This document shows positions 17,044 through 25,577 of a DNA stretch of 64,000 bases, piece by piece. Position numbers and translations under genes: made by a program. Position 1 is the first letter of the stretch; each line of letters begins with the position of its first letter. Under the pieces are notes generated by a model. It was not told the origin of the DNA. It saw nothing but the letters and a program-made list of their open reading frames with translations, and searched no databases. This stretch comes from Rhodanobacteraceae bacterium (GTDB lineage Bacteria > Pseudomonadota > Gammaproteobacteria > Xanthomonadales > SZUA-5). The DNA lies in assembly GCA_016713135.1 (NCBI GenBank), contig JADJPR010000022.1, positions 372,001-436,000 on the forward strand, given 5' to 3'.

Positions 17044-18012
17044 TCAGGGCCGCCACCACAGGCCCAGGGTCATCGCCACGGCTGCAATGTGCGCGGCAGC
17101 GATGGTCTGCCGGATGGCGGTCGCAAGCAACTGCGGGCGGCTCGCGTCGCGCAGCAGCGCGCGCGCTGCACTGATGGCCGGCACCAGCGCGAGCAAACCC
17201 AGCGCGGCGCCGCGCGGAAGCAGGCCCAGCGCCACCGGAACGAGGATTGCCGCCGCCGCCAGCGCCAGGATCAGCACATAACCCCAGCACGCCTGCTCGG
17301 GCTCCAGACGCGCCACCCAGTGCAACTTGCCCGCGGCGATATCGGCCTCGCGATCAGGAAACTGGTTGATGTACAGGATGTTGGTGGTCAGCAGCGCGTA
17401 TGCGATTCCTGCCAGCATCGGCGTTTGCGAGAACTGCCCCCGCTGCACGAAATCCGCACCGACGACCACCAGCCAGAAGGCCAAGGCAACGCATGCTTCG
17501 CCGAATCCGCGACTGTTCAATTGCAACGGTGGCGATGAATAGGCCCAGCCCACCAGCAACCCGGCCAGTCCGATGCCGAGCAGTCCGCCTCCAGACCGCA
17601 GGACCAGCAGACATCCGCCGATAGTCGTCACCGCGAAGAGCGCCATTGCGTAGCGGCGGGTCTGCGTGGGGGTGAACACGCCGTTCTGGATGAAACGCGA
17701 TCCTCCAGTGTACGGGAATAGCCTCCCGATGTTCATCGCGTCCGTGCCGTTCAGGTGGTCGCAGTAGTCATTGTGGACGTTGACCGCTGCGTGCGCGCAC
17801 AACGCGAGGAGCATCGTCGCGGCCGCGGCGATGCCATCGACCGCGCCTCCGCCAGCGACGGCAGCCGCGATTCCGAGCAGACAACCGGCCAGTGTGATCG
17901 TCAGGAAGGCCGGACGCGTGGCCAGCAGGTAGCGTCCTATCGGGTGGCTGACCGTCGCGACCGTCGGTTCGCCCTCTTGCAGAAGTTCCGGGGCGGCAGG
18001 TTGCTCAGCCAT
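17044..18012 (-). CDS. UbiA/MenA-family prenyltransferase
   Basis: A 322-residue membrane enzyme of the UbiA superfamily. Both aspartate motifs are visible: NDYCDHLNGTD near residue 80 and NQFPDREAD near residue 215. The layout and the NDxxD form resemble MenA (1,4-dihydroxy-2-naphthoate prenyltransferase), which would give menaquinone, but heme O synthase-like and other relatives cannot be excluded by eye. It is convergent with the upstream operon and divergent from the multiheme genes, so it separates two respiratory modules. Confidence 0.75.
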   Translation of the reverse strand: MAEQPAAPELLQEGEPTVATVSHPIGRYLLATRPAFLTITLAGCLLGIAAAVAGGGAVDGIAAAATMLLALCAHAAVNVHNDYCDHLNGTDAMNIGRLFPYTGGSRFIQNGVFTPTQTRRYAMALFAVTTIGGCLLVLRSGGGLLGIGLAGLLVGWAYSSPPLQLNSRGFGEACVALAFWLVVVGADFVQRGQFSQTPMLAGIAYALLTTNILYINQFPDREADIAAGKLHWVARLEPEQACWGYVLILALAAAAILVPVALGLLPRGAALGLLALVPAISAARALLRDASRPQLLATAIRQTIAAAHIAAVAMTLGLWWRP

Positions 18013-18131
18013 GTTGGCTCCCGATGCGCTTCTGCACGGGCCGGGTCAGGTCTGCATCGCGGGTGAGACTGACGCATCCCCCGCACGATGAGGCAGCGTG
18101 GTCAGTCCGTGCATTCCCGCCCCCGCCGTTC

Positions 18132-18145
18132 TTGACTATCCTCAA
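18132..18145. promoter_or_regulatory. FNR-like box, one mismatch
   Basis: TTGACTATCCTCAA lies about 125 bp upstream of the 9-heme cytochrome start and differs from TTGAC-N4-GTCAA at one position. Confidence 0.4.
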
Positions 18146-18269
18146 CACGGATCCGTCACGCAACGAGCAGAGTCTGAACCTGTGCTCGACCGTCCGGACG
18201 AAGGCCCTGTGCCACGCGGCAACCGTACGCCGGCCTGCAATGCTGACTCACTCAAACCTGGAATCGGCG

Positions 18270-19670
18270 ATGAGTACTTCCTCCCCTGCATCGCGACGCT
18301 GGCACTGGCTCCTGGCTGGAACACTGGCCCTGGCGCTGGCTGTACCGTTCGCGCCGGTGCTCGCGCAGGACGAGCAGGAGGAGCCCGAAGAAGAGATCGA
18401 ACTTGCGGAAGAAGACGTCGCCTGCCTGGAATGTCACGACGATCCCAAGCTCTCGGCCAAGCTCGAGAGTGGCGAGACGATCTCCCTGCACATCTCGACC
18501 GAGGCGTTCCTGAGTTCGATGCACAACGAGAATAGTTGTGCCGACTGTCATTACGAAATCGACATCGAGACCCACGGCAAGGGAGAGATTGCGATCGCCA
18601 GCAAGCGCGATCTCGGCGTTGCCATGGCCGACATCTGCCAGGACTGCCACAAGAAGAAATACCGCGAGTACGATGACAGCGTGCACGCCATGCTGATCGA
18701 GCAGGGAAGCGAGAAGGCGCCGATGTGCGCCGATTGCCATAATCCGCACACCGTGCGTTCGTGGAAGCTTGCGGAACCGGCAGCGGCAATGCCCTGCGGC
18801 AAGTGCCATAAGGATGTATTCGAGGCTGCCGCCAATGACGTGCATGGCATGGCAGCCGGAAACCAGCAGAATCCGGCGCCGGTGTGTTCGGGATGCCATC
18901 AGGCGCACGGCGTTAAAGCGGCATCGCTGGGCACCGCGCTGCGGGACACCTGCCTCGAGTGCCATGACGACGCGGCTGCCAGGCACAAGGTCTGGCTGCC
19001 CAACGCCGAGCGCCATTTCGAGTCCATTTCCTGCCCCGCATGCCATGCCCCGACGGCTGAGCGCCGCGTGAACCTGCGCCTGTTCCAGGGGGCCGGCGCA
19101 GATCAGCAGCAGATGCTGGAGGAGTCCGGCGTGCCGCAATTCGTGAAGCTGGCCAAGGAGATCGACAAGAAGGATCTCGGCCTGGACGGCAGCGAGCTGC
19201 GCGCACTGCTGAAACAGGTCGCGGGAGACGGTGCCAACGGCAAGGTGGTACTGCGCGGACGTCTGGAAGTCAGTTCCGCGGTGCAGGCGCACCAGTTGGC
19301 GGACAAATCCAAGGCGCTCGCTGACTGCACGATGTGCCATCAGGCTGGGGCGCAACCCTTCACCAGCGTCAACCTGACGATTGCCGGGCCAGACGGGCGT
19401 CCTCTGCGCCACGACGTGCAAACCGAGGTGCTGAACTCGCTGCAATCGCTGGACTCGGTGCAGGGCTTCTATGTCCTTGGAAGCACCAGGATCAAGTTGC
19501 TCGATTACCTGCTGGTGCTGGTGGTACTCGGCCTGGGTGGCGGGCTGGCCGCCCATGCCAGTGCACGTTTCGTATTCCGCCGCATTCGCGAAAAGCAGGC
19601 TCGGAAGGCACTTGCAGGCTCTGCGGATGCCGCCAGCCAGTCATCAACTGGCGACAGTGGAAAGGCGTGA
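18270..19670 (+). CDS. Nine-heme c-type cytochrome with C-terminal membrane anchor
   Basis: A 466-residue exported cytochrome. A signal peptide (LAGTLALALAVPFAPVLAQ) is followed by an acidic stretch and nine CxxCH motifs: CLECH, CADCH, CQDCH, CADCH, CGKCH, CSGCH, CLECH, CPACH and CTMCH. A helix near the C-terminus (LLDYLLVLVVLGLGGGLA) anchors it to the inner membrane with the hemes in the periplasm. The b-type cytochrome follows 28 nt later. Together they resemble CbcA-CbcB-like quinone:cytochrome modules of metal-respiring bacteria, which pass electrons between the quinone pool and periplasmic cytochromes. ATG 18270 is chosen; ATG 18240 is possible. Confidence 0.85.
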   Translation: MSTSSPASRRWHWLLAGTLALALAVPFAPVLAQDEQEEPEEEIELAEEDVACLECHDDPKLSAKLESGETISLHISTEAFLSSMHNENSCADCHYEIDIETHGKGEIAIASKRDLGVAMADICQDCHKKKYREYDDSVHAMLIEQGSEKAPMCADCHNPHTVRSWKLAEPAAAMPCGKCHKDVFEAAANDVHGMAAGNQQNPAPVCSGCHQAHGVKAASLGTALRDTCLECHDDAAARHKVWLPNAERHFESISCPACHAPTAERRVNLRLFQGAGADQQQMLEESGVPQFVKLAKEIDKKDLGLDGSELRALLKQVAGDGANGKVVLRGRLEVSSAVQAHQLADKSKALADCTMCHQAGAQPFTSVNLTIAGPDGRPLRHDVQTEVLNSLQSLDSVQGFYVLGSTRIKLLDYLLVLVVLGLGGGLAAHASARFVFRRIREKQARKALAGSADAASQSSTGDSGKA

Positions 19671-19698
19671 CGCCTGACCGGAAATCCAGGAGAGCATC

Positions 19699-20370
19699 AT
19701 GGCAAAGCTGTACATTCACCCCCTGCCGATCCGGATATGGCACTGGCTGAACGCACTGGGGATCATCCTCCTGATATTGACTGGCCTGCAGATCCGGTAT
19801 GCCGGACTGTTCGACCTGATGTCATTCAGGAACGCTGTGCGGCTGCACAACTGGACTGGGTTTTTCGTGGCAGCAAATTTCCTGCTGTGGTTCTTTTATT
19901 ATGCCTTTTCCGACCGCATCAAGGTTTATCTGCCAGAGTTGAATCCGAGGAAGTACTTCCCGGCAATGTTCCGGCAAGTCTATTACTACGCCTATGGCAT
20001 CCTTCGCGGGGAACCCAATCCCTACCGCGTGACCGTTTATGGCAAGTTCAATCCGATGCAGGCAATGACCTACCAGGTCGTCATGCTGGTGCTCCTGCCG
20101 CTGCAGTTTTTCACTGGCCTGCTGCTGTGGGATGTCACCGGGTTCAGCAACCAGATCGACATGCTGGGCGGAATCCGCATCGTCTCCACCGTGCACATGC
20201 TGCTGTCGATCGCCTTCGTGGCCTTCCTCCTTCCACACCTCTACCTGGTCACGCTCGGGCATACGTTTGGCGCCCACACCAAGGGCATGATCACCGGCTA
20301 TGAGGATGTCGATGACGAACCTGCAAACGCGCCAGCGGCAGCGACCGCCCCGGCGTCAAGCGAGCACTGA
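19699..20370 (+). CDS. Membrane b-type cytochrome (cytochrome b561/hydrogenase b-subunit family)
   Basis: A 223-residue protein with four or five membrane helices. The N-terminal LPIRIWHWLNALGI is typical of the b-type subunits of hydrogenases and formate dehydrogenases; other likely heme ligands are in VRLHNWTGFF, STVHMLLSIAF and LLPHLYLVTLGH. It has no signal peptide and ends in an alanine-rich soluble tail. It pairs with the 9-heme cytochrome just upstream and should be the quinone-reacting partner. It is not the hydrogenase cytochrome, since the hydrogenase here uses HybB. Confidence 0.82.
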   Translation: MAKLYIHPLPIRIWHWLNALGIILLILTGLQIRYAGLFDLMSFRNAVRLHNWTGFFVAANFLLWFFYYAFSDRIKVYLPELNPRKYFPAMFRQVYYYAYGILRGEPNPYRVTVYGKFNPMQAMTYQVVMLVLLPLQFFTGLLLWDVTGFSNQIDMLGGIRIVSTVHMLLSIAFVAFLLPHLYLVTLGHTFGAHTKGMITGYEDVDDEPANAPAAATAPASSEH

Positions 20371-20419
20371 AACAGGAGCCGCCATGAACGGCGGCACGCA
20401 CAACGCATATGCTTGCCCT

Positions 20420-20779
20420 GTGAGAGTTCCGGTCGCCCCTCGCGGTGCGCTTGTTCGCGCATCGAACCGTGACACTCGCAAGATCGCGGACTGTGTTTTT
20501 GGACGCAAAGGACGCAAAGGAAATCAAACGCGATACAGCGCTGGGGTATCCCCGGCACTTGCTGTCTTTGCGTCCTTTGCGTCCTTTGCGTACTCAATCA
20601 CAGGGTCGTCGTTTCGCACGGGCTGAAAATGTATGAAATTCAACACCTTGGCGTATGTTCGGTGAGAGTTCCGGTCGCCCTTGGCGGTGCGCTTGTTCGC
20701 GCATCGAACTGGAGGGCACGAGGGCACGCAAGAGCCGGTTCGGTGCGAAGGAGCGCCTTTGCGTGCCCTCGTGCCCTCC
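20420..20779. repeat. Two tandem units of a dispersed hairpin repeat
   Basis: A direct repeat of about 48 bp (20420-20467 and 20662-20709, starting GTGAGAGTTCCGGTCGCCC) is followed in each case by an inverted repeat. In unit 1 the arms are ACGCAAAGGACGCAAAGGA near 20503-20521 and its complement near 20568-20590. In unit 2 the arms are 20711-20731 and 20759-20779, a perfect 21-bp match. I see no gene on either strand. These look like intergenic mobile hairpins of the REP/MITE kind. Confidence 0.75.
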
Positions 20780-20797
20780 GATCTTGTCATCGCTAAA

Positions 20798-20950
20798 TCA
20801 ATGCCTTGCCTCTTCGTCCAGTCTCGGGTCCTTTCCCTGAAGCAGTTTCGCCAGCCCCACCACCGGCATCAAGGCCATGTAGCCCAGCGCAAACAGTGGC
20901 GACAACAGGAACAGGACAACCTGTTTGAGGCGCAACATGAGCGTCGACAT
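20798..20950 (-). CDS. Small membrane protein, 50 residues
   Basis: A short frame from ATG 20950 to TGA 20798 with GGGGAGA about 11 nt upstream. The product has a basic N-terminus, one or two hydrophobic segments (VVLFLLSPLFALGYMALMPV) and a charged tail ending LQGKDPRLDEEARH. The composition is typical of small membrane subunits or regulators. It is divergent from the monoheme cytochrome gene and shares the 230-bp region with an FNR-like palindrome. I do not recognise the family. Confidence 0.65.
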   Translation of the reverse strand: MSTLMLRLKQVVLFLLSPLFALGYMALMPVVGLAKLLQGKDPRLDEEARH

Positions 20951-21021
20951 GGTAAGCAGATCTCCCCATTGACAGGATTCGCCAGCTCAGTGGCAATCTA
21001 CCCTGATGGCGCCTGCACGGG

Positions 21022-21035
21022 TTGACAGCAGTCAA
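21022..21035. promoter_or_regulatory. FNR/DNR-like palindrome TTGAC-N4-GTCAA
   Basis: TTGACAGCAGTCAA is a perfect palindrome located between the divergent small membrane protein (72 bp away) and the monoheme cytochrome (149 bp away). Same half-site as the box at 7183. Confidence 0.55.
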
Positions 21036-21183
21036 GATTCCCGAAGCCCGGGCACGTTAGTGTTCACGCAGGTCATTGCCAGCTGGCATGGCAAGATCGA
21101 CGCGCCGTCACCCCGCGCGGCGTGGGAAACCCGGCGTTGGCTGCACATCCATCCCAGTTGGCCTTCCAGGCAAGGAGCAATCC

Positions 21184-21525
21184 ATGAAGTTGACCAAGAC
21201 TCTGGCTATCACGAGCTCTCTCCTCTTCGCTTTCGCCGCAATGAGTCCCGCCGAGGCTGCCGTCGACGCCAAGGCTGCCGAGGCCCTGATGAAGAGCAAT
21301 CGTTGCGGCAGCTGCCACCATGCCACCAAGGACAAGTCCGGCCCGTCGCTGAAGAAGATCGCGGCAGACCTCAAAGGCAAGGCCGACGCGGAAGAGCAGA
21401 TCATCACCATGATCACCACCGGCCCCATGGTCGAGATCGATGGCGAGAAGGAAGAGCACAAGAAGATCAAGACCACCGATCAGGCTCAGCTGAAGAACCT
21501 CGCTCAGTGGCTGCTGGCGCACTGA
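21184..21525 (+). CDS. Periplasmic monoheme cytochrome c
   Basis: A 113-residue exported cytochrome. ATG 21184 has AAGGAG 8 nt upstream. A signal peptide (LAITSSLLFAFAAMSPAEA) precedes a small class I domain with CGSCH near residue 43 and a candidate Met ligand in TTGPMVEI. It is transcribed alone and ends at a strong terminator. Between an inner-membrane multiheme module and an outer-membrane decaheme/porin pair, it is a good candidate for the periplasmic electron shuttle. Confidence 0.85.
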   Translation: MKLTKTLAITSSLLFAFAAMSPAEAAVDAKAAEALMKSNRCGSCHHATKDKSGPSLKKIAADLKGKADAEEQIITMITTGPMVEIDGEKEEHKKIKTTDQAQLKNLAQWLLAH

Positions 21526-21553
21526 CCGGCTGACCCGATCCGAGTACTTCAAA

Positions 21554-21587
21554 CGGAGCAGGCCACTCAGCCTGCTCCGTTTTTTTT
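21554..21587 (+). terminator. Rho-independent terminator of the monoheme cytochrome gene
   Basis: A perfect 10-bp stem (CGGAGCAGGC with GCCTGCTCCG), 6-nt loop and eight T, starting 29 bp after the stop codon. Confidence 0.93.
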
Positions 21588-21998
21588 GCCCCGCGTGCGC
21601 CGTCCATGGGTTGGGTCGGCCCTGGCGACGGACGGCCGCCCTTGCTTCTTCGATGTTCCCCGTGCCCGGCAGATGCAGACGACATCGACCTGCCTTCGCT
21701 TGCTGGTTCAGGCACAGGTACCGATTTTCACGGCGAATTGACCTTGATCAATACTCGGATCGGCGACTAGGTTCAGCGTTGCTGAACATAAGACCAGGGC
21801 GCAGGACCTCGACCAGATGGACACCAGCACGCTCATGGACATGACGATGGACCTTGGACCGGCCGCAACCTCGGTCCCGCCATTCGCAGCGTGCAACGAG
21901 TTTGCTGGGGCAACCAGGTACAAGCCGGCTTGATCCGTCTTTGGCCGGATCGACGTCAACACTCAAATGTTGAATTGAAGAGTTACAAGGAGGGGACC
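21588..21998. other. Non-coding leader of the decaheme operon
   Basis: About 410 bp without a convincing gene. It holds the FNR-like box at 21738 and a GGAGGGG ribosome site just before 21999. Nothing else stands out. Confidence 0.5.
21738..21751. promoter_or_regulatory. FNR-like box TTGAC-N4-ATCAA
   Basis: TTGACCTTGATCAA joins a TTGAC half-site to a classic ATCAA half-site and lies about 250 bp upstream of the decaheme cytochrome start. The sequence shows the match; regulation is inferred. Confidence 0.5.
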
Positions 21999-22937
21999 AT
22001 GCGGACGTTCGGAAAGGCAACCCCAGGTGCGCTGTTCACGGGGTTGGCCCTGTTGCTCGGCTCCTGGATTTCCGGGACAGCGATTGCCGCCGAGGCTGGA
22101 AATGGCCCGGATGATCCCGGCTTCAAGAAGTGCGTCCGCTGTCATGACGAGACTTCCGAACACCCGGTGCTCTCGATCCTCCTTACCAAGCACGGCATGG
22201 TGGCCGACAGCCGCACGCCGATGGCCGACGATGCCTGCGTGACCTGCCATGGCCCCAGCGTCGCCCATATCAAGGATGACGAGGTGCTGCCGGACATCAC
22301 CTTCGAGGAGAAGGACGCCGAGATCAGCAATGGCCAGTGCCAGTCCTGCCACAACGGCAAGCAGTTGATGCATTGGCAAGGTAGCCGGCATGAGGCCGAG
22401 AACCTGCGCTGCATCGACTGCCATTCCGTGCATGTGGCGCAGGATCCGGTGCTGGACAAGACCATGCAACCGGACGTTTGCCTGACCTGCCACCAGGATC
22501 AGCGCGCCGCCATGACCAAGCCCTTCCGCCACCCGATCCGCGAAGGCGAGATGAGCTGCACGGGTTGCCACAATCCACACGGTTCAATGAGCCAGGGCAA
22601 TCTGGCGCGCAATACGGTCAATGAAACCTGCAACAACTGCCACGCCGACAAGCGCGGCCCGATGTTGTGGGAACACCAGCCGGTCACCGAGGACTGCACG
22701 ATCTGCCACTCGCCGCATGGCTCCGTCCACGCCGGCATGCTCAAGCAGCGCGGGCCCTGGCTGTGCCAGACCTGCCACCTTGCCAACCAGCACCCGAGCA
22801 CGGCCTACAGTGGAACCGGCCTGCCCGGCGCCACGCGGCCCTCGGGCGCGCAGCAGATGCTGCACAAGAACTGCATGAACTGCCACGGTGAAGTGCACGG
22901 TTCCAACCATCCGTCCGGCCCGCGCTTCACGCGCTGA
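21999..22937 (+). CDS. Decaheme c-type cytochrome, MtrA/PioA/DmsE family
   Basis: A 312-residue exported cytochrome with exactly ten CxxCH motifs: CVRCH, CVTCH, CQSCH, CIDCH, CLTCH, CTGCH, CNNCH, CTICH, CQTCH and CMNCH. The length and even heme spacing are those of MtrA, MtoA, PioA and DmsE, which sit inside an outer-membrane porin and carry electrons through it. ATG 21999 is preceded by AGGAGGGG. The MtrB/PioB-like porin follows 30 nt later. No outer-surface MtrC-type cytochrome and no DMSO reductase gene is in view, so the pair looks like the two-part PioAB/MtoAB type used in Fe(II) oxidation. Direction of electron flow cannot be told. Confidence 0.9.
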   Translation: MRTFGKATPGALFTGLALLLGSWISGTAIAAEAGNGPDDPGFKKCVRCHDETSEHPVLSILLTKHGMVADSRTPMADDACVTCHGPSVAHIKDDEVLPDITFEEKDAEISNGQCQSCHNGKQLMHWQGSRHEAENLRCIDCHSVHVAQDPVLDKTMQPDVCLTCHQDQRAAMTKPFRHPIREGEMSCTGCHNPHGSMSQGNLARNTVNETCNNCHADKRGPMLWEHQPVTEDCTICHSPHGSVHAGMLKQRGPWLCQTCHLANQHPSTAYSGTGLPGATRPSGAQQMLHKNCMNCHGEVHGSNHPSGPRFTR

Positions 22938-22967
22938 CCTCAACGCCGATCGCATGCGAGATATGCC

Positions 22968-25285
22968 ATGAACATCCAGCACAAATTGCTGAGCAAGGCC
23001 ATTCGCGAAGTACTCAGCCGCGGCACGCTCTGGGCGGCGATTCTGGCCGCTGCCCTTGCCAGCGGGAGCCTTTGCGCTCAGGACGCCGACGAGGCGGATG
23101 ACGAAGCCGATGACACGGACCTGATGCTTGAAGAGCAGACCGTCGTCAAGAACTATGTCGAGGTCGGCCTCGGCAACGTCTCCGATTCCTCCTATCGCTT
23201 CGGTCGTTACACGGGGATGGAGGATGAGGGCCTGTTCCCGGTCGTCAACGTCGACATCTTCCGGCGCGGCCCTTGGGACGGCGACGACGCCGGCTACTGG
23301 CGCCTGACCGGTCGCAACCTCGGCCTCGACTCGCGGGACCTCGCCTTCGAAGCGGGCCGCCAGGGCGCCTGGAACTTCCACGTCGGATTCGACCAGATCC
23401 CGCATTACCAGTTGCAAGATACTCAGACGATCTTCCAAGGCGCGGGCAGCACCAACCTGAGCCTGCCGACCGGCTGGGTGGCGGGGCAGACCACGGCCAC
23501 GATGACCCAACTCGTGCCCAATTTGCGCACCTTCGCCATCGAGCACAAGCGCGAACGGTTCGATATCGGTGGCGATGTCGTGCTGCCATCGGGCTGGAGC
23601 TTCGAGGTCAACTACAACCTCGAACAGAAAGAAGGCAACAAGACCATCGCGCTGACCATCGGCAGTTCCGGCGGCAACCCGCGCGCGATCATCGCGCCGG
23701 AGCCGGTGGACTATGAAACGCGCACGGTAGATGCGGCGTTGAGCTTTGCCGACACGACCAAGCAGCTCACGCTCGGTTACTACGGCTCGTTCTTCGACAA
23801 CGGCAACAACTCGCTGATCTGGCAGAACCCTACTCCAGCATCAACGGCTGGACGCCGACCGCGCAGGTGGGCTACCCGAACGGCCTGGGGCAGATGCACC
23901 TGGAGCCGGACAACGACTTCCACCAGTTGAACCTGAGCGGCGGCTGGAGCTTCTCCAAGACCACCCGGCTCAGCGGCGAGGTTTCCATCGGCCGCGGCAC
24001 GCAGGACCAGGCGTTCCTGCCGTACACGATCAATCCCTTGCTGGCAGCCACGATCACCCAACCGTTGCCGGTGGATTCGCTCGACGGCGAAGTCGACACC
24101 ACCCACATCGCACTGCGGTTCACGACGCGGCCCTTCGACTCGCTGACCCTGGGCGCCAGCTACAAGTTCGACGAGCGCGACAACAAGACGCACCATCACG
24201 AGTTCGTCTACATCGGCGGCGATTCGTTGGCGCAGAACGTGGCCGCCACCAGTGGGCAACGGCGCTACAACGAACCCAAGAGTTACCAGGATGAGTACTT
24301 CAAGCTGGACAGCAACTGGAATGCCACCGACTGGCTGCGCGTGACCGGCGAGGCGCGCTGGCGTCAGACCGAGCGCCCGCACCAGGGGCGCGAGGAGATA
24401 GACGAGGACCTCTACACGTTGAATTTTGCGATCGACACTGGCGGCTTCATCAACGGCGGCCTGCGCATGAGCAGTTCCGATCGCGATGGCGGCAGCGAGT
24501 ACCTGGGCTACGAGACCCTGATCGGCGGCTACGCTCCGGGTTACTACAACACGCTGCAGCCGTTCGTCGATGGCTTCCCGTTCGAGAACCACCCGGACCT
24601 GCGCAAGTTCAACCAGGCCGACCGCGAGCGCAAGGATGGCGAGTTGTACGCGAGCTTCATGCCGGTCGAGGAAGTGTCGCTCAGCGCCAGCGTCAGCTAT
24701 GCCGAGGACGATTACGACAACTCCCTGAAAGGCCTGACTTTCTCCCGCGTCAGTGCCTACAACGTGGACGTTGCCTGGTCGCCGAGTTCAGCGGTTTCCG
24801 CGTATGCCTTCGCATCTGAAGAACGCTACAAGAACGACCAGAACGGCTCGTCCTTCGGCGGCGCCACCCGCGGCGTGCAGATCTACGACCCGGCGCGGGC
24901 GTGGAACGTCAAGAGCCGCGACTCCGTATTCACCTACGGCTTTGGATTCAACGCGAAGTTCATGGAAGACAAGCTGACCGTCGGCGTCGACTGGGTGGAT
25001 TCGGATGCCGAATCCGATGTACTCACCACCGTGGGTTCTGGCTTGACTGCACGTGCGCTACCCACCTCGGAAAGCGACCTGACCTCGGCAAGTCTGTACG
25101 GCGATTACGCTTGGCGCCGCAACATCGTCTTTCGTCTGCGCTTCGCCTACGAACAGTTCGAATCCACTGACTGGGCGGTCGACAACGCCCCGCCCGACCA
25201 GTTGGCCAATGTCATCACGATGGGCGGCAGCAGCCCCGACTACGATGTGTGGGTGACCACCTTCAGTGTCGGATACCGCTTCTGA
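22968..25285 (+). CDS. MtrB/PioB-family outer-membrane beta-barrel porin, one frameshift
   Basis: After correction a 772-residue protein: signal peptide, a short acidic N-terminal region, then a long run of alternating aromatic and polar strands ending in the outer-membrane signature FSVGYRF. The frame changes at 23828-23830, where one C seems missing; restoring it gives LIWQNPYSSINGWTPTAQVG and joins both halves. It forms the sheath for the decaheme cytochrome encoded 30 nt upstream. The CxxC pair seen near the N-terminus of Shewanella MtrB is not evident here. Family assignment rests on context and barrel character; I cannot score it. Confidence 0.82.
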
Positions 25286-25354
25286 GTCGAACCGGGAACC
25301 CGCCACAAGGCGGGTTCCCTGCTTCCGGGGTTTCGAGATCGATGGTTGCCAGCC

Positions 25355-25518
25355 CTAGTGTGGTGTTCCGTAATTACCTTGAATTATTTCCGCGCCTTTT
25401 GCGCCGATGCGGCGTTGCTCGTCGTCGCCATAGCCCTGCTATGACTCGTCCTCTCGCCTTGCCTCGCCGCAAAATTCATCGGAAATTTCTTCAACTTAAT
25501 TACGGAACACCAAACTAG
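25355..25518. mobile_element. MITE-like element, copy 1
   Basis: A 164-bp element with imperfect terminal inverted repeats of about 28 bp: the left end begins CTAGTGTGGTGTTCCGTAA and the right end, reversed, CTAGTTTGGTGTTCCGTAA. CTAG occurs at both edges. It encodes nothing and fills most of the 290-bp gap between the porin and the ligase gene. A second copy is at 42527-42765. Confidence 0.8.
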
Positions 25519-25577
25519 TGTTGCCCGCAAAGCCTGCCCCCTCATCGGGGCGCCCAGGATCGGTGATCCGGTGTGCG

